From Robiginitomaculum sp. (lineage in GTDB: Bacteria; Pseudomonadota; Alphaproteobacteria; Caulobacterales; Maricaulaceae), in NCBI GenBank assembly GCA_002733495.1, contig NVVV01000001.1, positions 115,795 through 179,794 on the forward strand: a DNA stretch of 64,000 bases, in the 5' to 3' direction. Both the position numbers and the translations under genes were made by a program. The notes under the pieces were generated by a model that did not search any database, was not told the origin of the DNA, and worked only from the letters and a program-made list of their open reading frames with translations. Positions 35,503 through 45,490 of this stretch are shown here, piece after piece. The first letter of the stretch is position 1. Every line of letters begins with the position of its first letter.

Positions 35503-35583
35503 GTCATTCCGGCGAAGGCCGGAATCCAGTTTTAAACGTATCTCACCTTGAAAGAACTGGACCCCGATTTTCATCGGGGTGAC
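35503..35583. repeat. Family A palindromic repeat, second copy in the same gap
   Basis: GTCATTCCGGCGAAGGCCGG followed by AATCCAG at the left, CCCCGATTTTCATCGGGGTG then AC at the right. Two tandem copies fill the 35269-35599 gap between pdhA and the TPR gene; no gene is seen there. Confidence 0.8.
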
Positions 35584-35599
35584 GCGCAGTGTATCGCCT

Positions 35600-37801
35600 T
35601 TATTCCACCCAGTTTGGTTTAGACGTGGCCAGTTGCGCTTCTATAGCGGCACGTTGCTTAGCAATATTCTCAGCCATGCGTTTTTCGCGGGTCTTAAATG
35701 CTGGCGCATCGCGCAAAGCATCAAAGGCAGGGTTAATCAAAAACAGGGTATCGGCAAAGCCCAAATCCAAAAACTGGTCAATCCAGGCATAGGCCTGTTG
35801 CGGTTGTTGTTTGGCCATCTGCAAAACAGCCCCGGCTTGCAGGTCTGACGGCAGTGACACGTCGGACGGGTCGTCACTGCCCAGATAGGCATCCACTTTG
35901 TTGATGAGAACTTCCGCATCCGCATCGTTTTCATGGCGAAGCAGAAAGGCGACATTAGCCACCGAATATGCACTGCTGTTAATGCTGGTGGAGGTGATCT
36001 CTTGCTCCAGCCAGAATTTTCTGACGGCAGGTACGCTGAACCCTTGATAAACTGTGTTTAATTCACCCATTAAATACAAAAACACGCCCAGATTAGGGTC
36101 CTCAGGCTTGTCTTGATAGAGCGCCAGTATTTTCTGATATTCCCCACGCAGCAAATATATGAACGATCGGTTGAAATCTAATTTGACAATTTTTTCTGCC
36201 CTTTCCAGCATGCCAAGCTGAATATATATCGAAGCAAGAATTTCCCGGCTACTATTACCTTTGGCATTCAAAGCCTGCGCATCCTTGAAAAGGCTATGCG
36301 CCCCGGCCAAATCCCCTTCCTCCAGAAGCATACGACCAAGCCCGCTTGCGCCAAAGGGACTATCCGGATTCCACCGCATATTGATTTCCATTGTTTTTCT
36401 TGCCCCGGTGCGATCCCCGAGAGCCATTTGCGTATCGCCAATATTAATCAAGATGACGGCGGAAAGCGGATCCAGCGCCCGGGCTTGTTGCAACACTTTA
36501 AGCGCCTCTTTTGGTCGTCCCGACGCAAAAAGTGCCCGGCCCTTCCTTAAGTAAGCATCGGCATAGTTGGGGTTGGCGGCGATGGCCTGATCGGCAAAGG
36601 CAATGGCCTCGTCGTATTTATTCTCATTATTGGCCAGAAGCGCAGCGGAGGTCAGGGCCTCGGCGGACTGGGGGGCCAGCTCCAGCGCACGCTTGATATT
36701 GGGTTTGGCCAGATCAAGGGATTCCTGATTATCCAGCTCCGTATACCCTGACATAAGCAAATAGGTGTCAGCCAGGCCGGAAAAAGCCGGGGCAAATTCA
36801 GGATCGAGCGCAATCACCTGTTGATAATTTTTCAAGGCCGCGCGCAGACTGTCCGGCAGACGTTTGTTCATTTGCTGCCGCGCCCGCAAATACAGCTCAT
36901 ACGCTTCCAAAGAGGCGGTGCGTGCCGAGGTCGGTTCAGCGGCAAGGGAGAGTTTTCCCTTGATCTTGTCCACAATAGCGGCGGCGATCTCGTCCTGTAT
37001 GGCAAAGATATTGTCTGCGGTTAAAGGCCGATCGTAAGTTTGCGACCACATATGTTCATCAGATTTAGTGTTGATGAGTTGTGCGGTGATACGCAAAGTG
37101 CTGCCAGCTTTGCGGATACTGCCCTCCAGAACATGGTCAACATTTAGCGCCTCGGCGATCTCACCAATACTGGCCTCGCGGCCCTTAAAGGCAAAGGCCG
37201 AGGTGCGCGACGCCACCCGCAAGCCTTTGATTCGTGCCAGCACATTCAGTAATTCCTCGGATATGCCATTGGCGAAATATTCCTGATCCTTGCCTGAGGA
37301 AAAATCCGCGAACGGCAATACGGCGATGGAAGGGTCGGCGTTTGTGGCTGTGTTCTGGTCCTTCGAGGCTCCCTTAGCCCCTTCGACAAGCTCAGGGTGA
37401 GGTTGGGAGTTAGTTGGGCTAGTTACCTCATCCTGAGCTTGTCGAAGGATGGGTGCAGGCCGCACGCCCTGCCAGATCACCAAACCAGCCACCAGCACCA
37501 GTCCAACCACAATCACAACATCCAGCGTGCGCGCAGGTTTGGCGGCAATGCTCCCCTCATCCGCTATGGCTTCGGTGCGTTTCATCCCTTCCGGCGTCAT
37601 CTCGAACGCCCAGGCCAGCAACAGCGCAATGGGAAAGCCAATGAGTAAAAAACTGACCACGATGGTGTCAAACCAAGGTGGCAGACCAAGTGCATTTTCC
37701 AGCACCCCCGCCAATTGCATCAGCACCCAGCCAACCACGGCAAAGACCCCGGCGACCCGAAAGATATTGCGGCGACGTAGTTCGGTGAAAAGCTTGTTCA
37801 T
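35600..37801 (-). CDS. Membrane-anchored TolB-like/TPR protein
   Basis: A 733-residue protein. Three hydrophobic segments lie in the first 110 residues (FRVAGVFAVVGWVLMQLAGVL, TIVVSFLLIGFPIALLLAWAF, VVIVVGLVLVAGLVIWQG). A TolB-N/FlgO-like domain follows (SIAVLPFADFSSGKDQEYFA, NVDHVLEGSIRKAGSTLRIT), then TPR repeats over roughly 320-600 (for example LALYQDKPEDPNLGVFLYLM is near the end of these). Such proteins are often annotated as adenylate-cyclase-like regulators, but no cyclase domain is present. The linker after the third helix contains LRQAQDE and HPELVEG encoded by a family B palindrome. Partner and signal are unknown. Confidence 0.8.
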   Translation of the reverse strand: MNKLFTELRRRNIFRVAGVFAVVGWVLMQLAGVLENALGLPPWFDTIVVSFLLIGFPIALLLAWAFEMTPEGMKRTEAIADEGSIAAKPARTLDVVIVVGLVLVAGLVIWQGVRPAPILRQAQDEVTSPTNSQPHPELVEGAKGASKDQNTATNADPSIAVLPFADFSSGKDQEYFANGISEELLNVLARIKGLRVASRTSAFAFKGREASIGEIAEALNVDHVLEGSIRKAGSTLRITAQLINTKSDEHMWSQTYDRPLTADNIFAIQDEIAAAIVDKIKGKLSLAAEPTSARTASLEAYELYLRARQQMNKRLPDSLRAALKNYQQVIALDPEFAPAFSGLADTYLLMSGYTELDNQESLDLAKPNIKRALELAPQSAEALTSAALLANNENKYDEAIAFADQAIAANPNYADAYLRKGRALFASGRPKEALKVLQQARALDPLSAVILINIGDTQMALGDRTGARKTMEINMRWNPDSPFGASGLGRMLLEEGDLAGAHSLFKDAQALNAKGNSSREILASIYIQLGMLERAEKIVKLDFNRSFIYLLRGEYQKILALYQDKPEDPNLGVFLYLMGELNTVYQGFSVPAVRKFWLEQEITSTSINSSAYSVANVAFLLRHENDADAEVLINKVDAYLGSDDPSDVSLPSDLQAGAVLQMAKQQPQQAYAWIDQFLDLGFADTLFLINPAFDALRDAPAFKTREKRMAENIAKQRAAIEAQLATSKPNWVE
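37379..37448. repeat. Family B palindromic repeat inside the TPR gene
   Basis: CCTTCGACAAGCTCAGGGTG and ATCCTGAGCTTGTCGAAGG form a 23-base inverted pair with one mismatch and a loop of about 23 bases. It is read in frame in the TPR gene as LRQAQDE ... HPELVEG. Confidence 0.9.
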
Positions 37802-37876
37802 TTACACTTATTCCGGCCCGGCGCACATTTGCACACGCTCTAATACCGTATAGCCCAGTCTATAAGCAAGTATCGC

Positions 37877-38224
37877 TTAATTTGCGCAAGGTAATGAAGC
37901 GGGGTTGGCCGTATTTGTTTTTGTTTTCGTATTGACCGTCAGGACTATATCGCGCGGATCAGCCATAAAGAGAACCGCATGGGCGCGTTCTTCCAGATAA
38001 TCCAGATCAAGGTTCTGATCACTCAGCAAGGCAATGCGGGTTTCATAGCTGGCGCGGCAACGCTGTAATTGTGTTAGTTTCTGGCTAAGTGCCACTTCGC
38101 GCTGCTGGTAGACAATCAGATTGCGCATGCCTTGCTCACCCGTCATGGCGTGATAAGCAAAATAGGCAATCACCCACAAAAAGATAACGACAGGCAGAAA
38201 TTGTTTAAGTCGATTCATATCCAA
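37877..38224 (-). CDS. ftsB: Septum formation initiator (FtsB/DivIC family)
   Basis: A 115-residue single-pass protein: a short cytoplasmic tail, one transmembrane helix (FLPVVIFLWVIAYFAYHAM, about 9-27), a heptad-like coiled coil (QREVALSQKLTQLQRCRASYETRIALLSDQ) and the family segment LDLDYLEERAHAVLFMADPRDIVL. This is the FtsB/DivIC layout of the divisome FtsQLB complex. In alphaproteobacteria ftsB usually sits between eno and pdhA, which agrees with its place here. The tail is threonine- and asparagine-rich. Confidence 0.88.
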   Translation of the reverse strand: MDMNRLKQFLPVVIFLWVIAYFAYHAMTGEQGMRNLIVYQQREVALSQKLTQLQRCRASYETRIALLSDQNLDLDYLEERAHAVLFMADPRDIVLTVNTKTKTNTANPASLPCAN

Positions 38225-38346
38225 CCATTCACCGTCACGCGTTCTGCATTGTCCGGCTTTGAAAGCGCCAATTTCTTGCGCAAGAACAACAATGCGACGA
38301 AATGGTAAAAAAGCGGTTAGAGAATAAATTTTTACTGCCGAACAAA

Positions 38347-38374
38347 AAAACCCGGACCAATTGGCCCGGGTTTT
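38347..38374 (-). terminator. Terminator after the DUF2147 gene
   Basis: The stem AAAACCCGG / CCGGGTTTT with loop ACCAATTGGC sits 24 bases past the DUF2147 stop; on the minus strand it ends in a run of seven T residues. Confidence 0.8.
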
Positions 38375-38397
38375 CGTAAGAGGTTGGAATTTCGACT

Positions 38398-38802
38398 TTA
38401 ATCAGACGGTGCCCGAGACCAGGTTTCAGACCGACACATCACCTTCATCATACACCCTGACATTTTCACCGTATTGTCGTCTATAACTTTGACGTGGCCA
38501 GCATAGGTGCCACCACCGACCGGATCATACATTTTGCCTTTCCAGCGGTTATCATCAACTTTTTCCAGATCAAACAGCATGTTAACGCCGACAACCGGGC
38601 CGCCGGAATTCTTGTCCACGCCTTCGCCCGACGTCACCTTGCCGCACAATTTATCTTCACACATATAGAAATTAACGATCCAGCCTTCTGATGAACGCAC
38701 CCAGTCCCCCAGGGCCTTGTCCGCCATATCGGCCAGAGCCGGACCCGCACTTAAGGCAGAAAAGGCAAACGCCCCGGCCAGCATTACAGATTTAAGTTTC
38801 AT
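38398..38802 (-). CDS. DUF2147 family secreted protein
   Basis: A 134-residue exported protein. A signal peptide (LAGAFAFSALSAGPALAD) is followed by the DUF2147 pattern: LGDWVRSSEGWIVNFYMCEDKLCGKV, then DDNRWKGKMYDPVGGGTYAGHVKV and a final SGCMMKVMCRSETWSR. The four cysteines in two CxxxxC-like pairs suggest disulfides. The biochemical role of this domain is unknown. It has its own terminator, between eno and ftsB. Confidence 0.85.
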   Translation of the reverse strand: MKLKSVMLAGAFAFSALSAGPALADMADKALGDWVRSSEGWIVNFYMCEDKLCGKVTSGEGVDKNSGGPVVGVNMLFDLEKVDDNRWKGKMYDPVGGGTYAGHVKVIDDNTVKMSGCMMKVMCRSETWSRAPSD

Positions 38803-38909
38803 CGTATGTCCTCCCCGACATTATGAATAGTAAGCCCCGGTCATTGCCGGAACCATGTATGCATAGCATCTAATATTAGAAAGACCAAATATGGTTAAAA
38901 AGTCTTAAT

Positions 38910-40241
<1,332 letters not shown>

Positions 40242-40260
40242 TTATGCGTCATAGGCAAGC

Positions 40261-40302
40261 AAAAATAGCCGGGCGCCTCTGTTTGAAGCACCCGGCTATT
40301 TT
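40261..40302 (-). terminator. Terminator after rpmF
   Basis: The stem AAAATAGCCGGG / CCCGGCTATTTT with a 17-base loop lies 40 bases past the rpmF stop; on the minus strand it ends in TTTTT. Confidence 0.8.
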
Positions 40303-40341
40303 AATTCTTTACAAAGCAGACTGTGAAAGCCGCGAAGAAGG

Positions 40342-40521
40342 CTAGTCTTTGGCGTCCAGAATTTGACGGCCACGATACATGCCGGTCTTCAGGTCAATGT
40401 GATGCGGACGGCGCAATTCGCCAGAATCTGCATCTTCGATATATGTGGCAGCGGCCAGACGGTCGTGGCTGCGGCGCATGCCACGGCGGGATTTAGTAAT
40501 TTTACTTTTGGGGACAGCCAT
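40342..40521 (-). CDS. rpmF: 50S ribosomal protein bL32
   Basis: A 59-residue protein, too short for the ORF track. The translation [20 protein letters not shown], then [20 protein letters not shown] is plainly bL32, and it lacks the zinc-binding cysteines of the C+ form. AAGGATAGGTCC precedes ATG. A single gene with its own terminator, upstream of eno on the same strand. Confidence 0.97.
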   Translation of the reverse strand: MAVPKSKITKSRRGMRRSHDRLAAATYIEDADSGELRRPHHIDLKTGMYRGRQILDAKD

Positions 40522-40922
40522 TGGACCTATCCTTTACATCAATGAGAATCTCGAAGGCGAACACATGCCCACCAAGCGCGCGGACATAGCGCAAAGTACG
40601 AAATGGCACAAGCGTTTAGTGCATGGAAGGACGTCAAAAAGAGAAAACCGTGCATTTTTCCTTATTTTATGTTATACTCTGCACTGGCCGTCCCCTCTGA
40701 CGCGCAACCGCAAACAAACCCAGGAACCCAGGATTGTCGCGGCTCAGAGAAGACGGCCTATTTTTACGTTTCTCAGACCCCAATCCCCTTCTGCATAAAA
40801 TTTAAAATTATTGCTTGTCGATATGGAAATTATCGTATAACAATATTTTTTTATCGAAAATCGTGCGGATTTTGAGTTGGCATCACGGCCACCGCTGTAC
40901 GGTTAAGCAGTGGGGTTGTCAC
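40522..40922. other. Divergent gap between rpmF and the ABC gene
   Basis: About 400 bases with no supported gene. The ORFs in the track here (from 40445 and 40603) have no recognisable product. On the minus strand TTGTGC and TATGTC 17 bases apart, within about 100 bases of rpmF, could be its promoter; on the plus strand TATAAC at about 40837 lies in an AT-rich stretch and may serve the ABC operon. Both are weak calls. Confidence 0.4.
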
Positions 40923-41789
40923 GTGCTCAGTATTTCCAATATCTCAAAGTCTTTTGGCAAAATTAAAGCCATCAAGAATGTCTCTCTTGATCTTAAACCG
41001 GGCATGTTTGGCCTTTTGGGGCCAAATGGCGCGGGCAAATCAACCCTGATGCGCTCCATCGCCACCCTGATCCAACCGGACACGGGCACTATTAAATTGA
41101 ACGGCACAGACATTGCCAAAAACCCGCAAGTCATGCGTGAAACCTTGGGGTATCTGCCGCAGGATTTTGGTGTTTACCCGCGTATGAGCGCCATGGCCCT
41201 TCTTGACCACCTGGCAATCCTTAAAGGCATCAGCAATGCCAAGGAACGCCGCAAACAGGTTGAAGAATTACTGCGTGCCGTAAATTTGTGGACCATGCGC
41301 GGTGCCGCCGTGGCCACCTATTCCGGTGGCATGAAGCAACGTTTTGGCGTAGCGCAGGCGCTGCTTGGCGACCCCAAAGTGCTGATTGTTGATGAACCCA
41401 CCGCCGGTCTGGACCCTTTTGAACGTCAACGTTTTCTGGATCTTCTTAGCGAGGCCGGAGAAGACAAAACTATTATCCTCTCCACCCATATAGTCGATGA
41501 CGTGCGCGATATGTGCCCGGACATGGCCATTATGGGCGAGGGCGAGATTGTCGCGCGCGGCGCGCCCGAAGACCTGATTGCCAAAATCAAAGGAAAAGTG
41601 TGGCGAAAAAAAGTGGAAAAGGGCGATGTCGATGCCCTGAAGGAAAAATATAAAGCGCTTTCCACGCGCTTGCTTATGGGCGGAGTCATCATCAGCGTTC
41701 TGGCTGATGCCGCACCTGAATCTGGCTTTGAGGCGGACGATCCCAACCTTGAAGATGCCTATTTCGCTCACCTGTATCGCATGGTCTAG
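40923..41789 (+). CDS. ABC transporter ATP-binding protein
   Basis: An ABC ATPase of about 288 residues. Walker A FGLLGPNGAGKSTLMRS, Q-loop LPQDFGVYPRMS, signature YSGGMKQRFGVAQALL, Walker B VLIVDEPTAGLDP and the switch histidine in IILSTHIVDD are all present. The track begins at 40815; GTG 40923 gives LSISNISKSFGKIKAIKN directly and has GGGGTTGTC upstream, so I prefer it. It lies ten bases before the permease/aminopeptidase gene and surely powers that protein. Confidence 0.92.
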   Translation: MLSISNISKSFGKIKAIKNVSLDLKPGMFGLLGPNGAGKSTLMRSIATLIQPDTGTIKLNGTDIAKNPQVMRETLGYLPQDFGVYPRMSAMALLDHLAILKGISNAKERRKQVEELLRAVNLWTMRGAAVATYSGGMKQRFGVAQALLGDPKVLIVDEPTAGLDPFERQRFLDLLSEAGEDKTIILSTHIVDDVRDMCPDMAIMGEGEIVARGAPEDLIAKIKGKVWRKKVEKGDVDALKEKYKALSTRLLMGGVIISVLADAAPESGFEADDPNLEDAYFAHLYRMV

Positions 41790-41798
41790 GAGCGTATT

Positions 41799-44700
41799 AT
41801 GTTAAGTAAACTCATAGGTTTTGAGATAAAATTCCACACCCGACAAGTTGGGTTCTGGATTACCATTGCCATCATGTTCGCAATCGGCGTATTGGTCATG
41901 TCCACAGACGCCATTACCATTTCCTCTGCCACAGGTGAAAAGGTCAAGGCCAATGGGGCCATCACACTGGCCTTGCAGGTTTCTGTCCTCAGTCTGATCT
42001 CCATATTTTTTGGCGCTATCTTCGTCGTCAGTGGCGTCATGCGCGACAGCGTCTATAAGGCGCTGGAGATGGTGCATTCTACCCCCGTGACAACGCGCGA
42101 TATGACGCTTTCACGCATGATCGGTGTTTATGTCGCCACCTTTTTATGTATTTTTGGTGTCGTGCTCGGTCTTTTTGCCGGACAATTTGCCCCGTGGATT
42201 GACAAGGAAACACTGGGCCCAATTAATCCGCTATATTTTCTGCAACCGACTCTGGTTTATGTCGCCGTTAACACCCTGCTGGTCAGTGGTCTTTTCACCA
42301 TTATCGCCGCCACCACCCGCAATCGGGCGCTGGTTTATGTTAGCGCTGTCGCGCTCTTTATTTTCTATACCATGAGCGGTTTTTTTGTTGGTCAGGATGC
42401 GTCTGACTTAGTCACGTCTTTGTCAGATCCGTTTGGGTCAAATGCTTTGGCCGTCGTCACAGAGTTTTGGCCTGCCGCCGAGCAAAATACCCATATGTCG
42501 CCACTGGGCGGCTATATCGGCCTGAACCGGCTGTTGTGGGGCGGTATCGGTATTGTTCTGTTCATTGCCAGCTTCAGCCTGTTTAAACGCGGTCTTGTGA
42601 CCGGCAAGGTAAAAAAGCGCGCTGTTGAAGATGCATCGAGCCATACCGGGCGCATCGTTCTGCATCCGGTGAAAACCCGCCAGGCTCCGTTTGCCGCTTT
42701 TTGGGCACGTTTGCGTTATGAATACCTGACCACGGTCAAAAGCATTCCTTTTGTCATTCTGACGCTTCTGGCCATCGCGCTCTTTGGCCTGACGGTATAT
42801 GTGCAGATGGAGTTCCTGCCCAACCCGGCTTTACCCACCAGCCTACAAATGATCCAGACGGTGATTGGCTCTTTAGCTATCCCGCTTCTGATTATTATGG
42901 TGTTTTTTAGCGGCGAGATTATCTGGCGCGACAGCACCTCAGGCATTACCGAAATTCTGGACGCCAGCCCGGTTAAAAACTGGCCGCTCATGGCCAGCAA
43001 ATGGCTCTCTCTGATCCTGGTAACACTGACGATCATGGCCATAGGCATAGTCTTTGGCATGATTGCCCAAATGGTTCTTGGCGATGTGCCGGTGAATGCA
43101 GCGATTTATCTGAAATTCACCTTCATGACGTTTGCACCGCGTATCATCTTGTTCAGCATGCTGGTCCTGTTTATCCAGAACTTTATGCCGAACCGCGTGC
43201 TGGGCATGTTGGCTTCGGGCGCGCTGGTGATCTTTTTCTTCTTCATCATCGGCAATCTGCCATTTTCGCATCCGCTGATGGTATTTGGGGGCATGGCAAC
43301 GGGACGGCTTTCAGAAATCAATGGCTTTGCCGACCTGACCCGCTTTAAGTGGTTTGGCCTCTATTGGGGGTCTCTGGCGGCGCTCTTTGCCGTGTTGAGC
43401 ATCTGGCTATGGCGACGTGGCCTGCAAAGCAGCTTACTGATCCGTCTCAAATCGCTAGGCAAACGACTGAATGCGCCCTCTGCGCTTCTGGCAAGTGTGT
43501 TCCTGCTTACCTTTGTTGGTTCGGGCTATACGATCTACAAGGCCTTTGGCGACAATAACTTCCGCACACAAAAACAACAGGAACTGGCACAGGTTAGCTG
43601 GGAAAAACTACTTGGGGATGAGTTGAAAAAACCGCAAGCAAAAGTGCGATCAGTTGAAGCTGATATCACCCTCAACCCGTCTAAAAAGACGGCTCTGATC
43701 AAAGGGAAATACGTGATTGAAAACACGACGGGCACGCCCTTGCGCGATATTTATGTGAACATGCCCGTCGATAAGAGAGAAGACAATCGTAATCTTGTTC
43801 TTAAAGGCGCAACCGAGGTCACTGATGCTGAGAGCATCAAGGAGATCAACAGCTATAACGTGCGTATTTATCGCTTTGAGCCGCCATTATCTCCCGGCGC
43901 AAAAACGACAATGACGTTTGAAACCTTCATTCGTGCCCCCAGCCTGGGCGATAATCAGCCGATTTTGCACAATGGGACCTTTGTCAACAATCAGGCCACC
44001 ATGCCGCAGATCGGCCTGCAGGATAGCCGTCTGAGAAATCCTGACAAGCGTCGCAAATATGACCTGCCCAAGTTGGAAAAACGTGCGGATCGCACCGATG
44101 TTGCGGCGCGGCAAAGGCACTTCATCAGTTCTTCGTCTGACTATGTGGATTTCATGGCAAAAATCTGTACCGACAAGGGACAAATTCCCATTGCGCCGGG
44201 CAAAGTGATGCGCGAGTACGAAGAAAACGGCAAAGCCTGCCGGGATTACCAGACCATTAATCCAATCCTGAACTTTACGTCCTTCCTGTCAGCAGACTTT
44301 ACCGTCAAAAGGGATGTCTGGAAAAACCCCAATGGACGGGATATTCCCCTGGCGATCTATTATCACAAGCCGCACAACTATAATGTTAATTTGATGATCG
44401 AGGCGATGAAAAACGCGCTTGGAACCTATACCAAAACCTTCGGCCCGTATCAGTATAATCAGGTCCGCATTCTGGAGTTTCCCTATGGCGGGTTTGCCCA
44501 GTCCTTTGCTGGCACCATCCCGTTCTCGGAACGTATTGGCTTTGTCATGGACCCGGGTGACCCTGAAGATAATGAAAATCTGGATCTGGCAACTTATGTG
44601 GTCATGCATGAAATTGGTCACCAATGGTTCGCCCACCAGATTGTACCGGCAAACACCAAGGGCTTTAACGTGCTCTCCGAAGGGTTGACGGAAAATGCCG

Positions 44701-45437
44701 CCATGACCGCCTATGAAGCGGCACTGGGCTGGCAAAAGGCGCGCCGTGTACTGGAAGTACGCTCTATTCAGGCTTACTTGACGGCTCGTACCGCAGATCG
44801 TGATACCGAGCCGCCTCTGGCCCTGGCGGAGCAACAGCAATACCTTGATTATAACAAGGCCAGCTGGGTGTTCTGGGGTCTGAAGCAATATATGGGCAAA
44901 GAAAAAATGCAGGGTGCTATTCGTGGCTTCTTGCAGGCGTTTGGCTCCAAAGGCCCGCCCTACCCGACCACCAAGGAACTGGTTGATGCCCTGCGCGCTG
45001 CTGCTGGTCCCAAGTGGCAACAATTGATCACCGATTACTGGGATCGCATCACCTTCTGGGAGCTAAGCTATGATGGCGATGTTTCCATCAAGCGTAATGA
45101 AGCTGGTGGTTTCACCGTGAACTTCACGGCGGTAGTGGATAAGAAAATCGCCTCGGAAGAAGACGGTAAGGAAACGTCGGTCACGGAAATAGAAGGCGAG
45201 AACCTTGATGAATGGGTGGAAATTGGGTTTTATGACAAGGATCCAAAAGAAACCCTTGGTGATGAATGGATGAAGCTGGAAAGGGTGCATATTACGGGTC
45301 CTAAAACCGAGCTGTCCTTTGATCTGGATAAACGCCCTGCCTTTGTCCTTCTGGACCCACGACGTCTGTTGATCGAGCGTAATGTCAAAGACAATGTAAA
45401 AACATTGACTAAGGATAAACTTGCTTCCAAATCTTAA
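41799..45437 (+). CDS. ABC-2 permease fused to M1 aminopeptidase
   Basis: A 1212-residue fusion. Roughly the first 590 residues are two ABC-2-type permease modules with about twelve membrane helices (for example WITIAIMFAIGVLVM, VLSLISIFFGAIFVVSGVM, IPFVILTLLAIALFGLTVYV). The rest is a periplasmic M1 metallopeptidase: YGGFAQSFAGTIPFSERIGF replaces the GAMEN loop region, and zinc ligands are His937, His941 (HEIGHQWFAH) and Glu961 (VLSEGLTENAAM), with a 19-residue spacing instead of the classical 18. Similar permease/M1 proteins are known in several phyla. It presumably exports or processes a peptide or works on membrane proteins; substrate unknown. Confidence 0.9.
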   Translation: MLSKLIGFEIKFHTRQVGFWITIAIMFAIGVLVMSTDAITISSATGEKVKANGAITLALQVSVLSLISIFFGAIFVVSGVMRDSVYKALEMVHSTPVTTRDMTLSRMIGVYVATFLCIFGVVLGLFAGQFAPWIDKETLGPINPLYFLQPTLVYVAVNTLLVSGLFTIIAATTRNRALVYVSAVALFIFYTMSGFFVGQDASDLVTSLSDPFGSNALAVVTEFWPAAEQNTHMSPLGGYIGLNRLLWGGIGIVLFIASFSLFKRGLVTGKVKKRAVEDASSHTGRIVLHPVKTRQAPFAAFWARLRYEYLTTVKSIPFVILTLLAIALFGLTVYVQMEFLPNPALPTSLQMIQTVIGSLAIPLLIIMVFFSGEIIWRDSTSGITEILDASPVKNWPLMASKWLSLILVTLTIMAIGIVFGMIAQMVLGDVPVNAAIYLKFTFMTFAPRIILFSMLVLFIQNFMPNRVLGMLASGALVIFFFFIIGNLPFSHPLMVFGGMATGRLSEINGFADLTRFKWFGLYWGSLAALFAVLSIWLWRRGLQSSLLIRLKSLGKRLNAPSALLASVFLLTFVGSGYTIYKAFGDNNFRTQKQQELAQVSWEKLLGDELKKPQAKVRSVEADITLNPSKKTALIKGKYVIENTTGTPLRDIYVNMPVDKREDNRNLVLKGATEVTDAESIKEINSYNVRIYRFEPPLSPGAKTTMTFETFIRAPSLGDNQPILHNGTFVNNQATMPQIGLQDSRLRNPDKRRKYDLPKLEKRADRTDVAARQRHFISSSSDYVDFMAKICTDKGQIPIAPGKVMREYEENGKACRDYQTINPILNFTSFLSADFTVKRDVWKNPNGRDIPLAIYYHKPHNYNVNLMIEAMKNALGTYTKTFGPYQYNQVRILEFPYGGFAQSFAGTIPFSERIGFVMDPGDPEDNENLDLATYVVMHEIGHQWFAHQIVPANTKGFNVLSEGLTENAAMTAYEAALGWQKARRVLEVRSIQAYLTARTADRDTEPPLALAEQQQYLDYNKASWVFWGLKQYMGKEKMQGAIRGFLQAFGSKGPPYPTTKELVDALRAAAGPKWQQLITDYWDRITFWELSYDGDVSIKRNEAGGFTVNFTAVVDKKIASEEDGKETSVTEIEGENLDEWVEIGFYDKDPKETLGDEWMKLERVHITGPKTELSFDLDKRPAFVLLDPRRLLIERNVKDNVKTLTKDKLASKS

Positions 45438-45441
45438 GATG

Positions 45442-45486
45442 CCCCCTTAAACTGTAAGCAGCCCAAACGGGCTGCTTACAGGGGGA
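45442..45486 (+). promoter_or_regulatory. Leader hairpin overlapping the tdk ribosome-binding site
   Basis: CTGTAAGCAGCCC / GGGCTGCTTACAG forms a perfect 13-base-pair stem with loop AAAC (45452-45481), ending five bases before the AG that closes the GGGGGAG ribosome-binding site of tdk (GTG 45491). An upstream CCCCC (45442-45446) can pair with the GGGG that follows the stem, hiding the binding site. There is no T tract, so it is a poor terminator for the M1 gene. Confidence 0.6.
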
Positions 45487-45490
45487 GTTC

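Noticed and set aside
40445-40875. ORFs of 117 and 90 codons in the rpmF/ABC gap
   Set aside because: One overlaps rpmF on the opposite strand, and neither has protein-like composition or a recognisable domain.
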